From DASXIF01 sp036498145 (GTDB lineage: Bacteria; Actinomycetota; Actinomycetes; Mycobacteriales; Jatrophihabitantaceae), in the NCBI GenBank assembly GCA_963708625.1, contig CAVPSV010000004.1, forward strand, positions 682,001 to 746,000: a DNA stretch of 64,000 nt. Reading direction: 5' to 3'. The translations under genes were made by a program, and so were the position numbers. Positions within the stretch are counted from its first letter, which is position 1; each line of letters starts with the position of its first letter. The notes beneath the pieces are model-generated. The model did no database searches and was not told where the DNA came from. It saw only the letters and a list, made by a program, of their open reading frames with translations. Below, one piece after another: positions 8,633 to 17,817 of this stretch.

Positions 8633-10153
8633 ATGGACGTAGACGCAATCGTTGTCGGCGCCGGGCCGACGGGTCTTATGGTCGCTGGTGAGCTCGGCCA
8701 GGCGGGGGTACGGACGCTGGTGCTGGAACGGCGGTCGGAGCCGTCCGAAGTTGCGAAGGCAGGCGGTCTCTCAGGACAGATCCTGCAGCTGCTGCACTAC
8801 CGCGGTGAACTGGACCGATTCCGCGAGGCGAGCGTCGGTCCCGAGCCGGCTCCCCGGTTCCCGTTCGGTGGACTCCAGTTGGACTTCACGCGCCTCACGG
8901 ATTCACCGATGCGAACGATGCTGCTGCCTCAGTCGCGGCTCGAAGGTGTGCTCGCCGAGCGTGCGATCGAGTGTGGTGCCGAAGTGCGCCGTGGACACGA
9001 GGTGCACCTCTTGAGCCAGGACGAGGACAGGGTGACGGTTGGGGTGCGTGGCCCTGATGGACCGTACGAGGTGGCAGCGAGGTTCGTGGTGGGCTGCGAC
9101 GGAGGCCGCAGCCGGGTCCGCGACCTGGTCGGGATCTCGTTTCCCGGCACGTCCTACCCTGAGATCGAGCGGCTGGCCTCGGTCACCGTTCCCGACTCGG
9201 TGACGGTGCTCGACGACGGAAGTCTCGAGGTCCGTGGAGTCGGCAAGATCCCGTTCGGCTACACCGCGACCGAACGTGGCGTGTTCGCATGCTCGGGCAC
9301 GGGCGGCACCATGGGCGTCTACACCGCCGAGCTGGAGGCGACCGAGTACAACGACGACGAACGCATGACCGTCGCGGAGCTGAGCGCGAGCGTGCGTCGG
9401 GTCCTCGGCATCGACCTGCCGCTGGGAGAGACGCTCCGGATGACGCGGTTCGGTTACTCTGCGAAGCAGGCGGGCGCCTACCGCGACGGCCGTGTCTTTC
9501 TTGCCGGCGACGCAGCGCACCTGTTCCCCGCGGGCGGGGTCGCGGTGAACGCGGGCATGCTCGACGCAGCTAACCTCGCGTGGAAGCTCGCCGCCAGCGT
9601 CCAGGGTTGGGCGCCGCCAGGTCTGCTCGACACGTACTCCGAAGAACGCCGCACCGCCTCCGAACGCACTCTGCTCCATACGCGTGCTCAGGTGGCGCTG
9701 CGCCGCGGGTTCGGGCCAAGCGCCGACGCCCTGCGCTCGCTGTTCCTCGAGCTGACCACCGACGACCAACCGCTGCGCCGCCTCGGTGCACTGATGGCCG
9801 GCACCGATGTGGGGTCTCAGGAGTCAGAAACACACCCTCTCGTCGGCACCTTCGCGACCGACCGAGCTCTGTCCGTCGACCACGAGGACCCCAAGTTCGC
9901 CGGGGTGCTGCGTAATGGCCGACCGGCACTCCTCGATCTCGCTGACCAAGCGGACCTACGTGAGCTTGCCAGTCAGTGGGGTAACCGCGTCGCCGTTGTC
10001 AGCGCGTCCCTGCACGAGCGGCCGGCCGACGCACTGTTGATCCGGCCGGACGCCCACATCGCTTGGGCGGCCGCGGTCGACGAACCTGGCGAGACTGCAC
10101 TGCCCGCACTGCGGGGAGCGCTCACTGCCTGGTTCGGCGCCCCCTCAACCTAG
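8633..10153 (+). CDS. FAD-dependent aromatic monooxygenase (PHBH fold)
   Basis: A 506-residue class A flavin monooxygenase. The dinucleotide motif VVGAGPTG lies at residues 7-14, the DG motif CDGGRSR at about 155-161, and the GD motif RVFLAGDAAHLFPAGG at about 287-302. A C-terminal thioredoxin-like extension (about 400-506) is as in polyketide and rifampicin hydroxylases and TfdB-type phenol hydroxylases. It would hydroxylate an aromatic substrate using NAD(P)H and O2. ATG 8633 was chosen because the Rossmann strand begins at residue 4. It ends in a quiet stretch before the Lrp gene. Confidence 0.92.
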   Translation: MDVDAIVVGAGPTGLMVAGELGQAGVRTLVLERRSEPSEVAKAGGLSGQILQLLHYRGELDRFREASVGPEPAPRFPFGGLQLDFTRLTDSPMRTMLLPQSRLEGVLAERAIECGAEVRRGHEVHLLSQDEDRVTVGVRGPDGPYEVAARFVVGCDGGRSRVRDLVGISFPGTSYPEIERLASVTVPDSVTVLDDGSLEVRGVGKIPFGYTATERGVFACSGTGGTMGVYTAELEATEYNDDERMTVAELSASVRRVLGIDLPLGETLRMTRFGYSAKQAGAYRDGRVFLAGDAAHLFPAGGVAVNAGMLDAANLAWKLAASVQGWAPPGLLDTYSEERRTASERTLLHTRAQVALRRGFGPSADALRSLFLELTTDDQPLRRLGALMAGTDVGSQESETHPLVGTFATDRALSVDHEDPKFAGVLRNGRPALLDLADQADLRELASQWGNRVAVVSASLHERPADALLIRPDAHIAWAAAVDEPGETALPALRGALTAWFGAPST

Positions 10154-10364
10154 GTGCGGCTCTCATATCGGTCTGTCGCACGAATCCAGGAGCCACATGC
10201 GTCTGACCAGGTCACTCCCAGTGCCCGGACATCCAGGCCCTCGGCCTCAGCAGGTCGTTCAGTAATATGGACCATCCCAGGCTCGGAAGAATGCGATCAA
10301 CCGCCGTGGCCGCCAGCGACTCCCCTCGCCTCCGAGATGATCCTAAGTTGCTGGCTCCGGCCCG

Positions 10365-10817
10365 TCAGGTCGGGATGGCACGGTCGGTCACGACCTGCTT
10401 CATCACCAGGGTCGAGTTCAACCGTTGTACGCCCGGTATTGCCGCGAGGACGTTGTCCTCCAACTCTGCGTAAGCATCGACATCGCTGGTTCGCACCCTG
10501 ATGAGGTAGTCGGGGTCGCCGAAGAGGCGTTGAGCATGCAGCACATTCGGAATGGCCGAGATGGCCTTCTCGAAACCCAACAGGGTCTCTCGGTCCTCCT
10601 GACGCATCGTGACGAACACCAGCACCTCGAAGTCGAGACCCACACTGTTTGGGTCGACCACGGCACGGTAGCCGCGGATCGCGCCCGACTGCTCGAGCTC
10701 ACGGAGCCGACGGTGGGTCGGGGACGCGCTGAGGCCGATCCGCTCGGCCAGCTCAGTGATGGTGAGTCGGCCGTCCTCCTGAAGCACGGAGAGGATCTTT
10801 CTATCAATCGCGTCCAT
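10365..10817 (-). CDS. Lrp/AsnC-family transcriptional regulator
   Basis: A 150-residue feast/famine regulator. The N-terminal HTH (MDAIDRKILSVLQEDGRLT, then LSASPTHRRLRELEQSG) is followed by the RAM/AsnC effector domain with FGDPDYLIRVRTSD. It is divergent from the LysE exporter, the usual arrangement for an Lrp-type activator of amino-acid export (LysG/LrpC logic). ATG 10817 matches the family's first residue; a GTG at 10835 would add six residues. Confidence 0.93.
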   Translation of the reverse strand: MDAIDRKILSVLQEDGRLTITELAERIGLSASPTHRRLRELEQSGAIRGYRAVVDPNSVGLDFEVLVFVTMRQEDRETLLGFEKAISAIPNVLHAQRLFGDPDYLIRVRTSDVDAYAELEDNVLAAIPGVQRLNSTLVMKQVVTDRAIPT

Positions 10818-10924
10818 CGTGATAGATCCTGCCACATCTAGGTCGATTTCGGGGTGAGAACGGGAACACCTTCCGCAAGATCGAGCGTAGTTTCTGTCTT
10901 GCCAGCTCGACGCCGGGAGGTCCC

Positions 10925-11572
10925 GTGTCCACCACTCATCTGTTCGACTTCTGGGCAGTAGCGCTCACATTGATTGCGATACCCGGACCCGACTGGGCCT
11001 TCGTCGCGTCCTGCGGATCCCACGACCGTGGGGTGCTCCCCGGTGTCGCAGGGTTGATGCTGGGATACGGCGGGATCAGCACTGCGGTGGCCCTGGGGAT
11101 CGGTACCTGGGTCGGGAGAACCCCGCTTCTCTTGACCCTGCTCACCGTCGTCGGTGCGATCTTCCTCGGTTTCCTGGGGATCTCGGGTCTGGTGCAGGCC
11201 AGCGCGGCGCCGCTCGAGCACCCACAGGGTGCCGACGCACAGCGCGCGGCGGTTCGGCCGACGGCGACAGCCCAGGTCGCGCGCGGGATCGGCGTCAGTG
11301 CCCTCAACCCCAAGGGCCTCCTGATCTTCGTTGCGTTGCTACCTCAGTTCGTCGACCAGCACGGATCCTGGCCCCTGTCCATCCAGCTCGGCGCGCTGGG
11401 TGTCGTATTCGTCCTCACCTGTGGCACCTTCTACGCATCATTCGGCCTGGCATGGCGCAGGGTCTTCGTGGCTGTGCCCGCTACCGCCCGGATCGTCGGT
11501 CGTGTGTCCGGGATCGCGATGCTCGTCATGAGCGCGGTCCTGCTCGTCGATGGGATCCGAATCTTCCGATGA
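10925..11572 (+). CDS. LysE/RhtB-family amino-acid exporter
   Basis: A 215-residue membrane protein. The N-terminal motif ALTLIAIPGPDWAFV and a later VSALNPKGLLIFVALLPQF are the conserved LysE-family signatures, with about six TM helices. It probably exports an amino acid. The GTG start is preceded by GGGAGG. The 107-bp divergent gap with the Lrp regulator must hold both promoters, which suggests regulation by intracellular amino-acid level. Confidence 0.92.
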   Translation: MSTTHLFDFWAVALTLIAIPGPDWAFVASCGSHDRGVLPGVAGLMLGYGGISTAVALGIGTWVGRTPLLLTLLTVVGAIFLGFLGISGLVQASAAPLEHPQGADAQRAAVRPTATAQVARGIGVSALNPKGLLIFVALLPQFVDQHGSWPLSIQLGALGVVFVLTCGTFYASFGLAWRRVFVAVPATARIVGRVSGIAMLVMSAVLLVDGIRIFR

Positions 11573-11986
11573 TGGCGAGGGCGCCGTCGTACGGAGCTGC
11601 ATTCAGTTGCTCAATGGTCGGGCAGGCACCGCGCGAGATGTACTCGGATTCTCGCGGCATGGGTCAGCCGCCGGCGAGGAGTTTCCCATCGGCGGCTCGT
11701 GCTCCGTCGCTGCGCCGTGGGTGGTGCGTGACGTTGCATGGCGACGCGCGGCCAGACTGAATGCGCAGGTTGGTCACCGCGTGACGGGCGTTCGGCAGGC
11801 CGACGTGTCCACTGCGGAGCGCCGCTAGTTGTCGATTCGAACCTCTAACCCCATCACATTTTCAGGCCTTGACGTCACTCGCTCGAAATCCCTTATTTTC
11901 TGGGGATTTTGAGCGCGCGCGCCAGGACCGCTCCAGGGTCAAACGGGGGTCAAGCCGGTTGTCAGCGTCTCCGCACAGCGCTGAAA
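11573..11986. other. 414-bp gap without a recognisable gene
   Basis: Only short frames with no family resemblance are seen. The stretch from about 11840 contains a small AT-richer hairpin, AAATCCC-10-GGGATTT (11886-11909). It lies downstream of tRNA-Ala on the minus strand, a common landing place for integrative DNA, but I see no second copy of the tRNA end here. Confidence 0.4.
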
Positions 11987-12005
11987 GGCCCAGAAACACT
12001 GGGCC
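11982..12005 (-). terminator. hairpin terminator downstream of tRNA-Ala
   Basis: A perfect 7-bp stem GGCCCAG/CTGGGCC (11987-11993 and 11999-12005) with a 5-base loop. On the minus strand it starts 6 bases after the tRNA end and is followed by TTTC. Confidence 0.7.
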
Positions 12006-12010
12006 ATATG

Positions 12011-12084
12011 TGGAGCTGAGGGGATTCGAACCCCTGACCCCCTCGATGCGAACGAGGTGCGCTACCGGACTGCGCCACAGCCCC
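12011..12084 (-). tRNA. tRNA-Ala(CGC)
   Basis: A 74-base cloverleaf on the minus strand. The acceptor GGGGCTG/CAGCTCC contains the G3-U70 wobble that identifies alanine tRNAs. The D arm is GCGC/GCGC, the anticodon stem CCTCG/CGAGG closes the loop TTCGCAT (anticodon CGC, codon GCG), and the T arm is AGGGG-TTCGAAT-CCCCT with discriminator A. CCA is not encoded. Confidence 0.97.
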
Positions 12085-12149
12085 TGACTACTTCGATCGG
12101 CCAACCCTGATCGGAATTGGCCGTCGATCAGGTTATCAGCAGCTGCGCG

Positions 12150-12866
12150 TCAGCTGGCCCGGCGCTCGGCCACCGGCTCGGCCTGGAGGTCCTCGCTGTA
12201 CAGGCCGGTGAGGTCGATCGTGTCGAGGTTCTGCAACTCGATGTCGTCGTCGTCGATACGCACCACGGACTGGGGGATGTCGTCGAAACGAGCGACTTCC
12301 TCGGTGGCCTCATATCCGGTGCTCCGCCGGTCGTGCGCACGCTGCCACCGGTTCGCCCGCCGCTCGCGATCGTGCAATGCCTGCGTGCGCAGGAAGTAGA
12401 GGTAGCCGGTCGTACCGATCAGGAACGGCGCGTCCAGCAACCACAGCACCCCGCCCATCACCGCGGCGAGCAACGTGAACAGCACCGCACCAGCGATCAG
12501 CGTGCCGAGCGAGCGCCGCCGCCGGGACATCATCTGAGCGCGCGCCGCGGACATCTCCGAGCGATCGACGGGGTACATGAGCGCCTCCTCGGGGGCGGGC
12601 ACCGGACGGCGAGGGGTGACGGCTGCCCTGCTTTCGGGCCTCGGGTCGGGTCTGTCGAGAGCTGCGGTGGCGCGGCGTTCCCGCGGCACGAACACCTCGG
12701 TGCCTGCGCGGGCTGAGCTGCGCCGGCCCAAGGCACGCATCGCTGCGCCGAACCCCTCGACCGACCGGTCGCGGCGCCGCTCGTCGTTGCGTCGCACGAT
12801 CATCGGGACGACGACGATGAGCCACAGGACGACGAGCACGAAGACAGTCGTCATCGGCGACAACAC
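12150..12866 (-). CDS. glpR: GlpR/SepX-family divisome membrane protein
   Basis: A 238-residue membrane protein. The N-terminal helix TTVFVLVVLWLIVVVPMIV (7-24) is followed by an arginine-rich cytoplasmic linker. A hydrophobic block (about 120-160) comes next, then an acidic tail with VVRIDDDDIELQNL. This layout, at the end of a galU/MoeA-like/RimJ cluster, matches GlpR of Corynebacterium (membrane receptor of the gephyrin-like Glp) and Streptomyces SepX, both tied to cell division at the FtsZ ring. The GTG start has GGAGG 6 bases upstream. Confidence 0.8.
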   Translation of the reverse strand: MLSPMTTVFVLVVLWLIVVVPMIVRRNDERRRDRSVEGFGAAMRALGRRSSARAGTEVFVPRERRATAALDRPDPRPESRAAVTPRRPVPAPEEALMYPVDRSEMSAARAQMMSRRRRSLGTLIAGAVLFTLLAAVMGGVLWLLDAPFLIGTTGYLYFLRTQALHDRERRANRWQRAHDRRSTGYEATEEVARFDDIPQSVVRIDDDDIELQNLDTIDLTGLYSEDLQAEPVAERRAS

Positions 12867-13049
12867 TTCGCACCTCCAGTCACACCTGTAACACCGTGCA
12901 TCACCGTAGCCAGGGCAGGGGGCACTCCCCGGGTACGTCGCCCGGCGTGTCGGATCTAGATCTCCACCGGAACTCGAGGGCTCGCTGTGGATCGTGAGGC
13001 TGTGACGCGGCTATAGCAGCCGGTGCGCATCACGATCCACCGAGCGCGA

Positions 13050-13667
13050 TCAGGGCGGAACGGGCAACACGGCCAGCCGGGAAAGCACCGATCGGCCTGC
13101 TGTCTCCTCCACCGTGATCGCGAACGCGATGTGATCGCGCCAACCGCCGTCGATGTCGAGGAATCGCTCGTAGTAGCCCTCGCGCCGCAGGCCCAGCTTC
13201 TCCACCACCCGCAGGCTGGCCGCGTTCTCCGGCCGGATGTCCACCTCCACCCGGTGCAACTCGGCCTCGGCGAAGCAGTGGTCGATGACCAACGCGACCG
13301 CGGTCGGAGCGATGCCCCGCCCGGCGTACTCGCGGTCCAACCAGTAGCCGATCGTGCACGAACGCTGCACGCCGCGCACCACGTTCGACACGTTCAGCTG
13401 GCCCACCAGCCGCCGGCCGTAGACGATCACGAACGGCAACATGGTGCCGGCCTTCGCCGCCTTGCGCAGGGCGGACAGCAGCGACGGCCACGCACCCGGC
13501 GCGTTGCGGTCGTACCAGTTGTAGGGAGAGGTGGGCTCCCACGGCGTCAGCCAGGTCTGATTGCGCAGCCGCACCTCGCTCCAGGCCCGGCCGTCACGCA
13601 ACTTCGGCGCACGCAGCAACACCGGACCGGCGACCAGTTCGGCAGGCCAGCCCGGGTGCGAACTCAT
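13050..13667 (-). CDS. RimJ/RimL-type GNAT N-acetyltransferase
   Basis: A 205-residue GNAT. The N-terminal strand GPVLLRAPKLRDG, the acetyl-CoA loop region YWLDREYAGRGIAPTAVALV, and the C-terminal RPENAASLRVVEKLGLRREG are typical of the RimJ/RimL subfamily that acetylates protein N termini. It lies between glp and glpR on the same strand, an order conserved in actinobacteria. Its link to division is by context only. Confidence 0.9.
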   Translation of the reverse strand: MSSHPGWPAELVAGPVLLRAPKLRDGRAWSEVRLRNQTWLTPWEPTSPYNWYDRNAPGAWPSLLSALRKAAKAGTMLPFVIVYGRRLVGQLNVSNVVRGVQRSCTIGYWLDREYAGRGIAPTAVALVIDHCFAEAELHRVEVDIRPENAASLRVVEKLGLRREGYYERFLDIDGGWRDHIAFAITVEETAGRSVLSRLAVLPVPP

Positions 13668-13707
13668 GGTTGCGTCAACCGCGCGGCGATCGGAATGGCC
13701 ACACCGC

Positions 13708-14949
13708 TCACCGGTTCGACAACAGCAACGGCATGACCGTCACTCGCGTACCCGCCGGCACTTCGGTGACGTCCTCGGCGATGACCACCAGGCAATTCGC
13801 CGAGGCCAATGACGCGATCAGATGCGAGCCCGCCCCGCCGACGAACGAGACGCTGTAACCGCCGCTGGCCTCGCGGTGCAGCAGTCCCCTGCGGTACTGC
13901 CGGATCCCGGCCGGGCTGTCCACCGATTCCAGCGCGACGGCCTGCACGGTCGCACGCTGCAGGTTCCGCTTGCCGAGCAGCTTGCGGATCGCCGGGCGGA
14001 CGAATACCTCGAACGACACCAGCGCGCTGACCGGATTGCCCGGCAAGCAGAAGATCGGAATGCGGTTGCCGAGATGACCGAAGCCCTGCGGCTTTCCGGG
14101 CTGCATCGCCAGCCGGGTGAACTCGACGGTGCCCAGCTCCGACAACGCCTGCTTCACCACGTCGAACGCGCCCATGCTCACGCCACCGGTGGTGATCAGG
14201 ATGTCCGCGCGCAGCAGCTGGCTCTCCAACTTGTCCAGCAATGCCGAGTGATCGTCGGGCACGATGCCTAGCCGACGCACATCCGCACCCGCGTCGCGCG
14301 CCGCGCATGCGATCAGATACGAGTTCGAGTCGGTCACCTCGCCGAAGGACGGGACGCGCCCGACCTCGATCAGCTCACTGCCAGTGGAGATCGCCATCAC
14401 CCGCGGCCGCGGACGCACCACCACCCGGTCGCGGCCGATCGCCGCAAGCAGCGCGATCTGTTGCGGCCCGAGTGCCGCGCCGGCGCCGAGCGCAGGCGCA
14501 CCGGGCGCGAGGTCCTCACCGGCGCGGCGCACGCACTCGCCGGTGTGTACCGGGGCGCTGATGGAGACCCGAGCCACACCCCGGTCGGTCAGCTCGAGCG
14601 GGATCACCGCATCGGCACCGGCCGGCATCGGCGCGCCCGTCATGATCCGCATCGCGAGCCCCGGGCCCATGCCACCGCGGCTGGTCGCGCCGGCCACCAC
14701 ATCGCCGACGACGGGAAGCACGGTCGGCTCATCCGAGGAGGCGCTGCGGGTGTCCACGGCGCGCACCGCATAGCCGTCCATCGCCGAGTTATCGAAGCCG
14801 GGCAGCGGCACGTCGGTGACGACATTCTCGGCGAGCAGCAGGCCTTGCGCGTCCATCAAGGTGAGTTCGATCGGCTCGATCGAACCGATCCCGTCCAGCA
14901 CGACCGCGAGGTGCTCGTCGACCGACCGCAGGCGGTCGCCGTCAGCCAC
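13708..14949 (-). CDS. glp: gephyrin-like MoeA-family protein (Glp), molybdopterin molybdotransferase fold
   Basis: A 413-residue MoeA/gephyrin-fold protein. DNSAMDGYAVRAVD is the MoeA N-domain signature, TGAPMPAGADAVIP follows, and the MPT-binding TTGGVSMGAFDVVK is present, so molybdenum insertion is chemically possible. Beside glpR, rimJ-type and galU genes, however, the orthologue in Corynebacterium (Glp) binds FtsZ and GlpR and acts in division. Which role dominates here cannot be told from sequence. It overlaps galU by 8 bases. Confidence 0.88.
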   Translation of the reverse strand: MADGDRLRSVDEHLAVVLDGIGSIEPIELTLMDAQGLLLAENVVTDVPLPGFDNSAMDGYAVRAVDTRSASSDEPTVLPVVGDVVAGATSRGGMGPGLAMRIMTGAPMPAGADAVIPLELTDRGVARVSISAPVHTGECVRRAGEDLAPGAPALGAGAALGPQQIALLAAIGRDRVVVRPRPRVMAISTGSELIEVGRVPSFGEVTDSNSYLIACAARDAGADVRRLGIVPDDHSALLDKLESQLLRADILITTGGVSMGAFDVVKQALSELGTVEFTRLAMQPGKPQGFGHLGNRIPIFCLPGNPVSALVSFEVFVRPAIRKLLGKRNLQRATVQAVALESVDSPAGIRQYRRGLLHREASGGYSVSFVGGAGSHLIASLASANCLVVIAEDVTEVPAGTRVTVMPLLLSNR

Positions 14950-15877
14950 TGATCACCCCTGTCCCTGTTGTCGCCGGCATCGACGCCAACTGCTGCCCAT
15001 ACTCCCCCAGCCACGCGGCGAACTCGGTTCCGATCTCGGGGTGTCGAACGGCGAGTTGGACGACGGCCCTCAGATAGTGCAAGCGATCGCCGGTGTCGTA
15101 GCGCCGGCCGCGGAACACCACGCCGTGCACCGGCTCGCCGCGCCGGGCGAGCGTGCGCATGGCGTCTGTCAGCTGGATCTCGCCACCACTACCCGGCACC
15201 GTCTGCGCCAGCACGTCGAAGATCGCGGGCGGCAGCACGTACCGGCCGATGATCGCGAGCGTGCTCGGCGCCTCGTCCGGGGCCGGCTTCTCGACCAGGT
15301 CGGCGATCGCGACAACGTCATCGGCGCGCTGGCCGCCGTCGTCCTGACGAAGTCGTACGCAGCCGTACTTGTCGATCTCCGATCGCGGCACGTCGATGAG
15401 CCCGAGCACCACGCCGCCGTGCTCGGCATACACGTCGAGCATCGGCCCGAGCAGATCGTCGCGATCATCGATCACATCGTCGGGCAGCAGCACCACCAGC
15501 GGCTCGTCGCCGGCGAAGCCTCTGCCCTGCGCCACCGCATCGCCGAGACCTCGGGGCTCCGGCTGTCGCACGCTGCTGATCCGGGCCAGCTCGCCGGGGC
15601 GGCGGATGCTGGCCAGCCCGGCTGCGTCGCCCTTCTTCTCAAGCGCCGTTTCCAGGTCGGCGTCGTGACCGAAGTAGTCCTCGATCGCCTCCTTGCCCTC
15701 GCTCAGCACCAGCAGGACGTCGCTGATGCCGTGCCGTGCCGCCTCGGCGACCACGAACTCGATCACGGGCGTGGTGACGATGGGCGCCAGCTCCTTGGGC
15801 ACCGACTTGGTCAGCGGCAGGAACCGCGTGCCGCGCCCGGCCGCCGGAATCAAGGCCTTTCGGACCGTGGACGCCAT
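14942..15877 (-). CDS. galU: UTP-glucose-1-phosphate uridylyltransferase
   Basis: A 311-residue nucleotidyltransferase making UDP-glucose from UTP and glucose-1-phosphate for cell-wall and trehalose pathways. The N terminus ALIPAAGRGTRFLPLTKSVP carries the signature GxGxRxxPxTK, and VLLPDDVID and LVEKPAPDEAP are further GalU motifs. It is the first gene of the glp-rimJ-glpR unit, with its start 31 bases from the divergent 5-FTHF cyclo-ligase. Confidence 0.95.
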   Translation of the reverse strand: MASTVRKALIPAAGRGTRFLPLTKSVPKELAPIVTTPVIEFVVAEAARHGISDVLLVLSEGKEAIEDYFGHDADLETALEKKGDAAGLASIRRPGELARISSVRQPEPRGLGDAVAQGRGFAGDEPLVVLLPDDVIDDRDDLLGPMLDVYAEHGGVVLGLIDVPRSEIDKYGCVRLRQDDGGQRADDVVAIADLVEKPAPDEAPSTLAIIGRYVLPPAIFDVLAQTVPGSGGEIQLTDAMRTLARRGEPVHGVVFRGRRYDTGDRLHYLRAVVQLAVRHPEIGTEFAAWLGEYGQQLASMPATTGTGVISG

Positions 15878-15908
15878 CGACCGAGACTATCCGGGACACA
15901 ATGAGTCG

Positions 15909-16460
15909 GTGCAGAGCGCGGATACCGGCGCCAACAAGGAGGCCGTACGGGCAGCGGTCCTCGCCGCACGCCGGCAACGGGGCGGCGGCGAAATCGCGGC
16001 ACAACGGGCGCAGTTGCGCGCGCTCGTGCTGGCTCGATGCGTACGCGAGGGGTGGCGGTGCGTCGCGGCGTACGAGCCCATGCGCACCGAGCCCGGTTCG
16101 GTCGAACTGCTCGCTGGGTGGCACGGCTTGGGGATCAGCGTCCTCATCCCGACCCTGCTGCCGGACAACGACCTGGACTGGGCGCACTGGCATCCGGACC
16201 CGGACCGCCCCCGCCCGGCACTCGGCCCGGCCGCGATCGCCAGCGCCGAAGCGGTATTCGTGCCGGCCTTGGCGGTTGCCCGGGACGGGGTTCGGCTCGG
16301 ACGCGGTGGCGGCTCGTACGACCGCGCCCTGGCCAGGGTCGGCGATGTGCCGGTGGTGGCGCTGCTGTTCGACGGTGAGCTGGTGGATGGCCTGCCGCAC
16401 GATCAATGGGACCGATCGGTGAGCGCGGTGGCCACGCCGAGTGGCTGGACGGACCTGTAG
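15909..16460 (+). CDS. 5-formyltetrahydrofolate cyclo-ligase
   Basis: A 183-residue enzyme converting 5-formyl-THF with ATP to 5,10-methenyl-THF. An N-terminal KEAVRAAVLAARRQ helix, the central VFVPALAVARDGVRLGRGGG and SYDRAL form the ATP and folate site of this family. The GTG at 15909 gives the normal length. It is divergent from galU with only 31 bases between starts, so both promoters must overlap coding sequence or be leaderless. Confidence 0.93.
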   Translation: MQSADTGANKEAVRAAVLAARRQRGGGEIAAQRAQLRALVLARCVREGWRCVAAYEPMRTEPGSVELLAGWHGLGISVLIPTLLPDNDLDWAHWHPDPDRPRPALGPAAIASAEAVFVPALAVARDGVRLGRGGGSYDRALARVGDVPVVALLFDGELVDGLPHDQWDRSVSAVATPSGWTDL

Positions 16461-16593
16461 CGGCCGCCGTTTCGGACGCAGGTCCGCCACGCGCTGACCG
16501 CACGGAATGCGGAATTGGCCTGGCGCGTTAGCAGTCGTAGTCTTGGAGTGCTAGAGCATCGCGCGGGGACGCGCGAGTGACCCGGAGGAGCGC

Positions 16594-16983
16594 ATGCCGA
16601 CGTATCAGTACGCGTGCACCAACCCCGACTGCGGCAACCGCTTCGAATTGGTGCAGTCGTTCAGCGATCCCGCTGCGTCGAGCTGTCCCGTGTGCGCGGG
16701 CAACGTCCGCAAGGTGTTCTCCGCCGTCGGTGTCGTGTTCAAGGGCTCGGGTTTCTACCGGACCGATAGCAGGGCCGAGGCGAAGTCGGCCAAGGCGTCG
16801 GCGAAGTCCGACGCCGGCACCAAGAGTTCGAGTTCGGACGGGTCATCGAGCGCATCGCCGGCGTCGTCCGGCTCGAAGGACTCCAGCGGTGCCAATGGTT
16901 CCGGTGGCTCATCGAGTTCTTCGTCAGGCTCGTCGTCGTCGGGATCCTCGAGCACCAGCGGTGTCGCGGCCGCGTCGGCCTGA
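16594..16983 (+). CDS. FmdB-family zinc-ribbon protein with Ser-rich tail
   Basis: A 129-residue protein. MPTYQYACTNPDCGNRFE and SSCPVCAGNVRKVFSAVG form the four-Cys zinc ribbon of the FmdB putative regulator family (residues 1-55). The rest is a Ser/Gly/Ala low-complexity tail with runs of up to six Ser. GGAGG sits 7 bases before the ATG. The role is unproven; FmdB homologues are often beside 5-FTHF cyclo-ligase and mscL in actinobacteria, as here. Confidence 0.9.
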   Translation: MPTYQYACTNPDCGNRFELVQSFSDPAASSCPVCAGNVRKVFSAVGVVFKGSGFYRTDSRAEAKSAKASAKSDAGTKSSSSDGSSSASPASSGSKDSSGANGSGGSSSSSSGSSSSGSSSTSGVAAASA

Positions 16984-17104
16984 GCACACGGTCTGGGCCG
17001 GCCGCCAGAGCGGTTGTCAATTCGCCCATCCACAGCACCGCTGCACATCCACAGTTCGGTCGGCACTGCACCTGTGCGCGGTCACCGATTCATAACGTGG
17101 CCGA

Positions 17105-17767
17105 GTGCCACTACCCCGTTTCCCGCTGATCGGTCGCTGGTCCGGCTGGCCCCGCCGGCTGGCCGCGGTGTCGTGCCTGCTGCTCGCGGTCACCAGCTTC
17201 GCCGGCGAACACGCCGCCGCCGCCCGGGCCCGGCACGACGCCGTGCTGCTCGCTACCAGGGATCTGCCCGCCGGAGCATCGCTCACGGCCGCGGACGTCA
17301 GTGCGCAGCCGTGGCCGGCCGGTCGCGCTCCGGCCACCGCGCTGCATGTGGCAGCTGATGTCGTGGGCCGCCAACTGGCTGGCCCGATCGTCAAAGGCGA
17401 GGCAGTCACCGCGAACCGACTGATCGGTAACGAACTCACGCGTGGCCTGGCGCCGGGCCAGGTGGCGGTCGCCATCCGGGTGAGCGCGGATGTCCCCTCG
17501 TTCGTCCACCCGGGTGACCGGGTTGATCTCGTCGACGCCGGTCAGCCGTCGACGACCGACACGCCAGTCGACGACCCGGGCGCGCGGTCGCCAGCCACGC
17601 GGGCGACGACAGTCGCGGCCGGCATTCGGGTGCTCGCCGTCCTGCTGCCGTCCGACGGAACAGGCCAGGACGCGACCGCCGGGCTGGTCGTGGTTGCCGG
17701 TCGTGACACGGCGACCACCCTCGCCGCCATGCGCGGTGCCCAACTGGAGACACTGCTGTCCGGCTAG
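17105..17767 (+). CDS. SAF-domain protein (CpaB/RcpC-like)
   Basis: A 220-residue protein. The N-terminal membrane anchor (about 17-35, LAAVSCLLLAVTSFAG) is followed by a SAF domain with LLATRDLPAGASLTAADV. A CpaB-like region follows with VHPGDRVDLVDAG and VLAVLLPSD. Relatives help secrete Flp/Tad pili, but no Tad genes are visible nearby, so this may be a stand-alone actinobacterial version. The start is a GTG. Confidence 0.85.
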   Translation: MPLPRFPLIGRWSGWPRRLAAVSCLLLAVTSFAGEHAAAARARHDAVLLATRDLPAGASLTAADVSAQPWPAGRAPATALHVAADVVGRQLAGPIVKGEAVTANRLIGNELTRGLAPGQVAVAIRVSADVPSFVHPGDRVDLVDAGQPSTTDTPVDDPGARSPATRATTVAAGIRVLAVLLPSDGTGQDATAGLVVVAGRDTATTLAAMRGAQLETLLSG

Positions 17768-17817
17768 CATCCGGGCAAGGCGCAATTCGCCCGAAACGCC
17801 TCGACCTAGGAGGACGA

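Noticed and set aside
11840..11935. Second tRNA or att remnant downstream of tRNA-Ala
   Set aside because: A TTCGAA-like string is present but flanking bases do not form a T stem and do not match tRNA-Ala.
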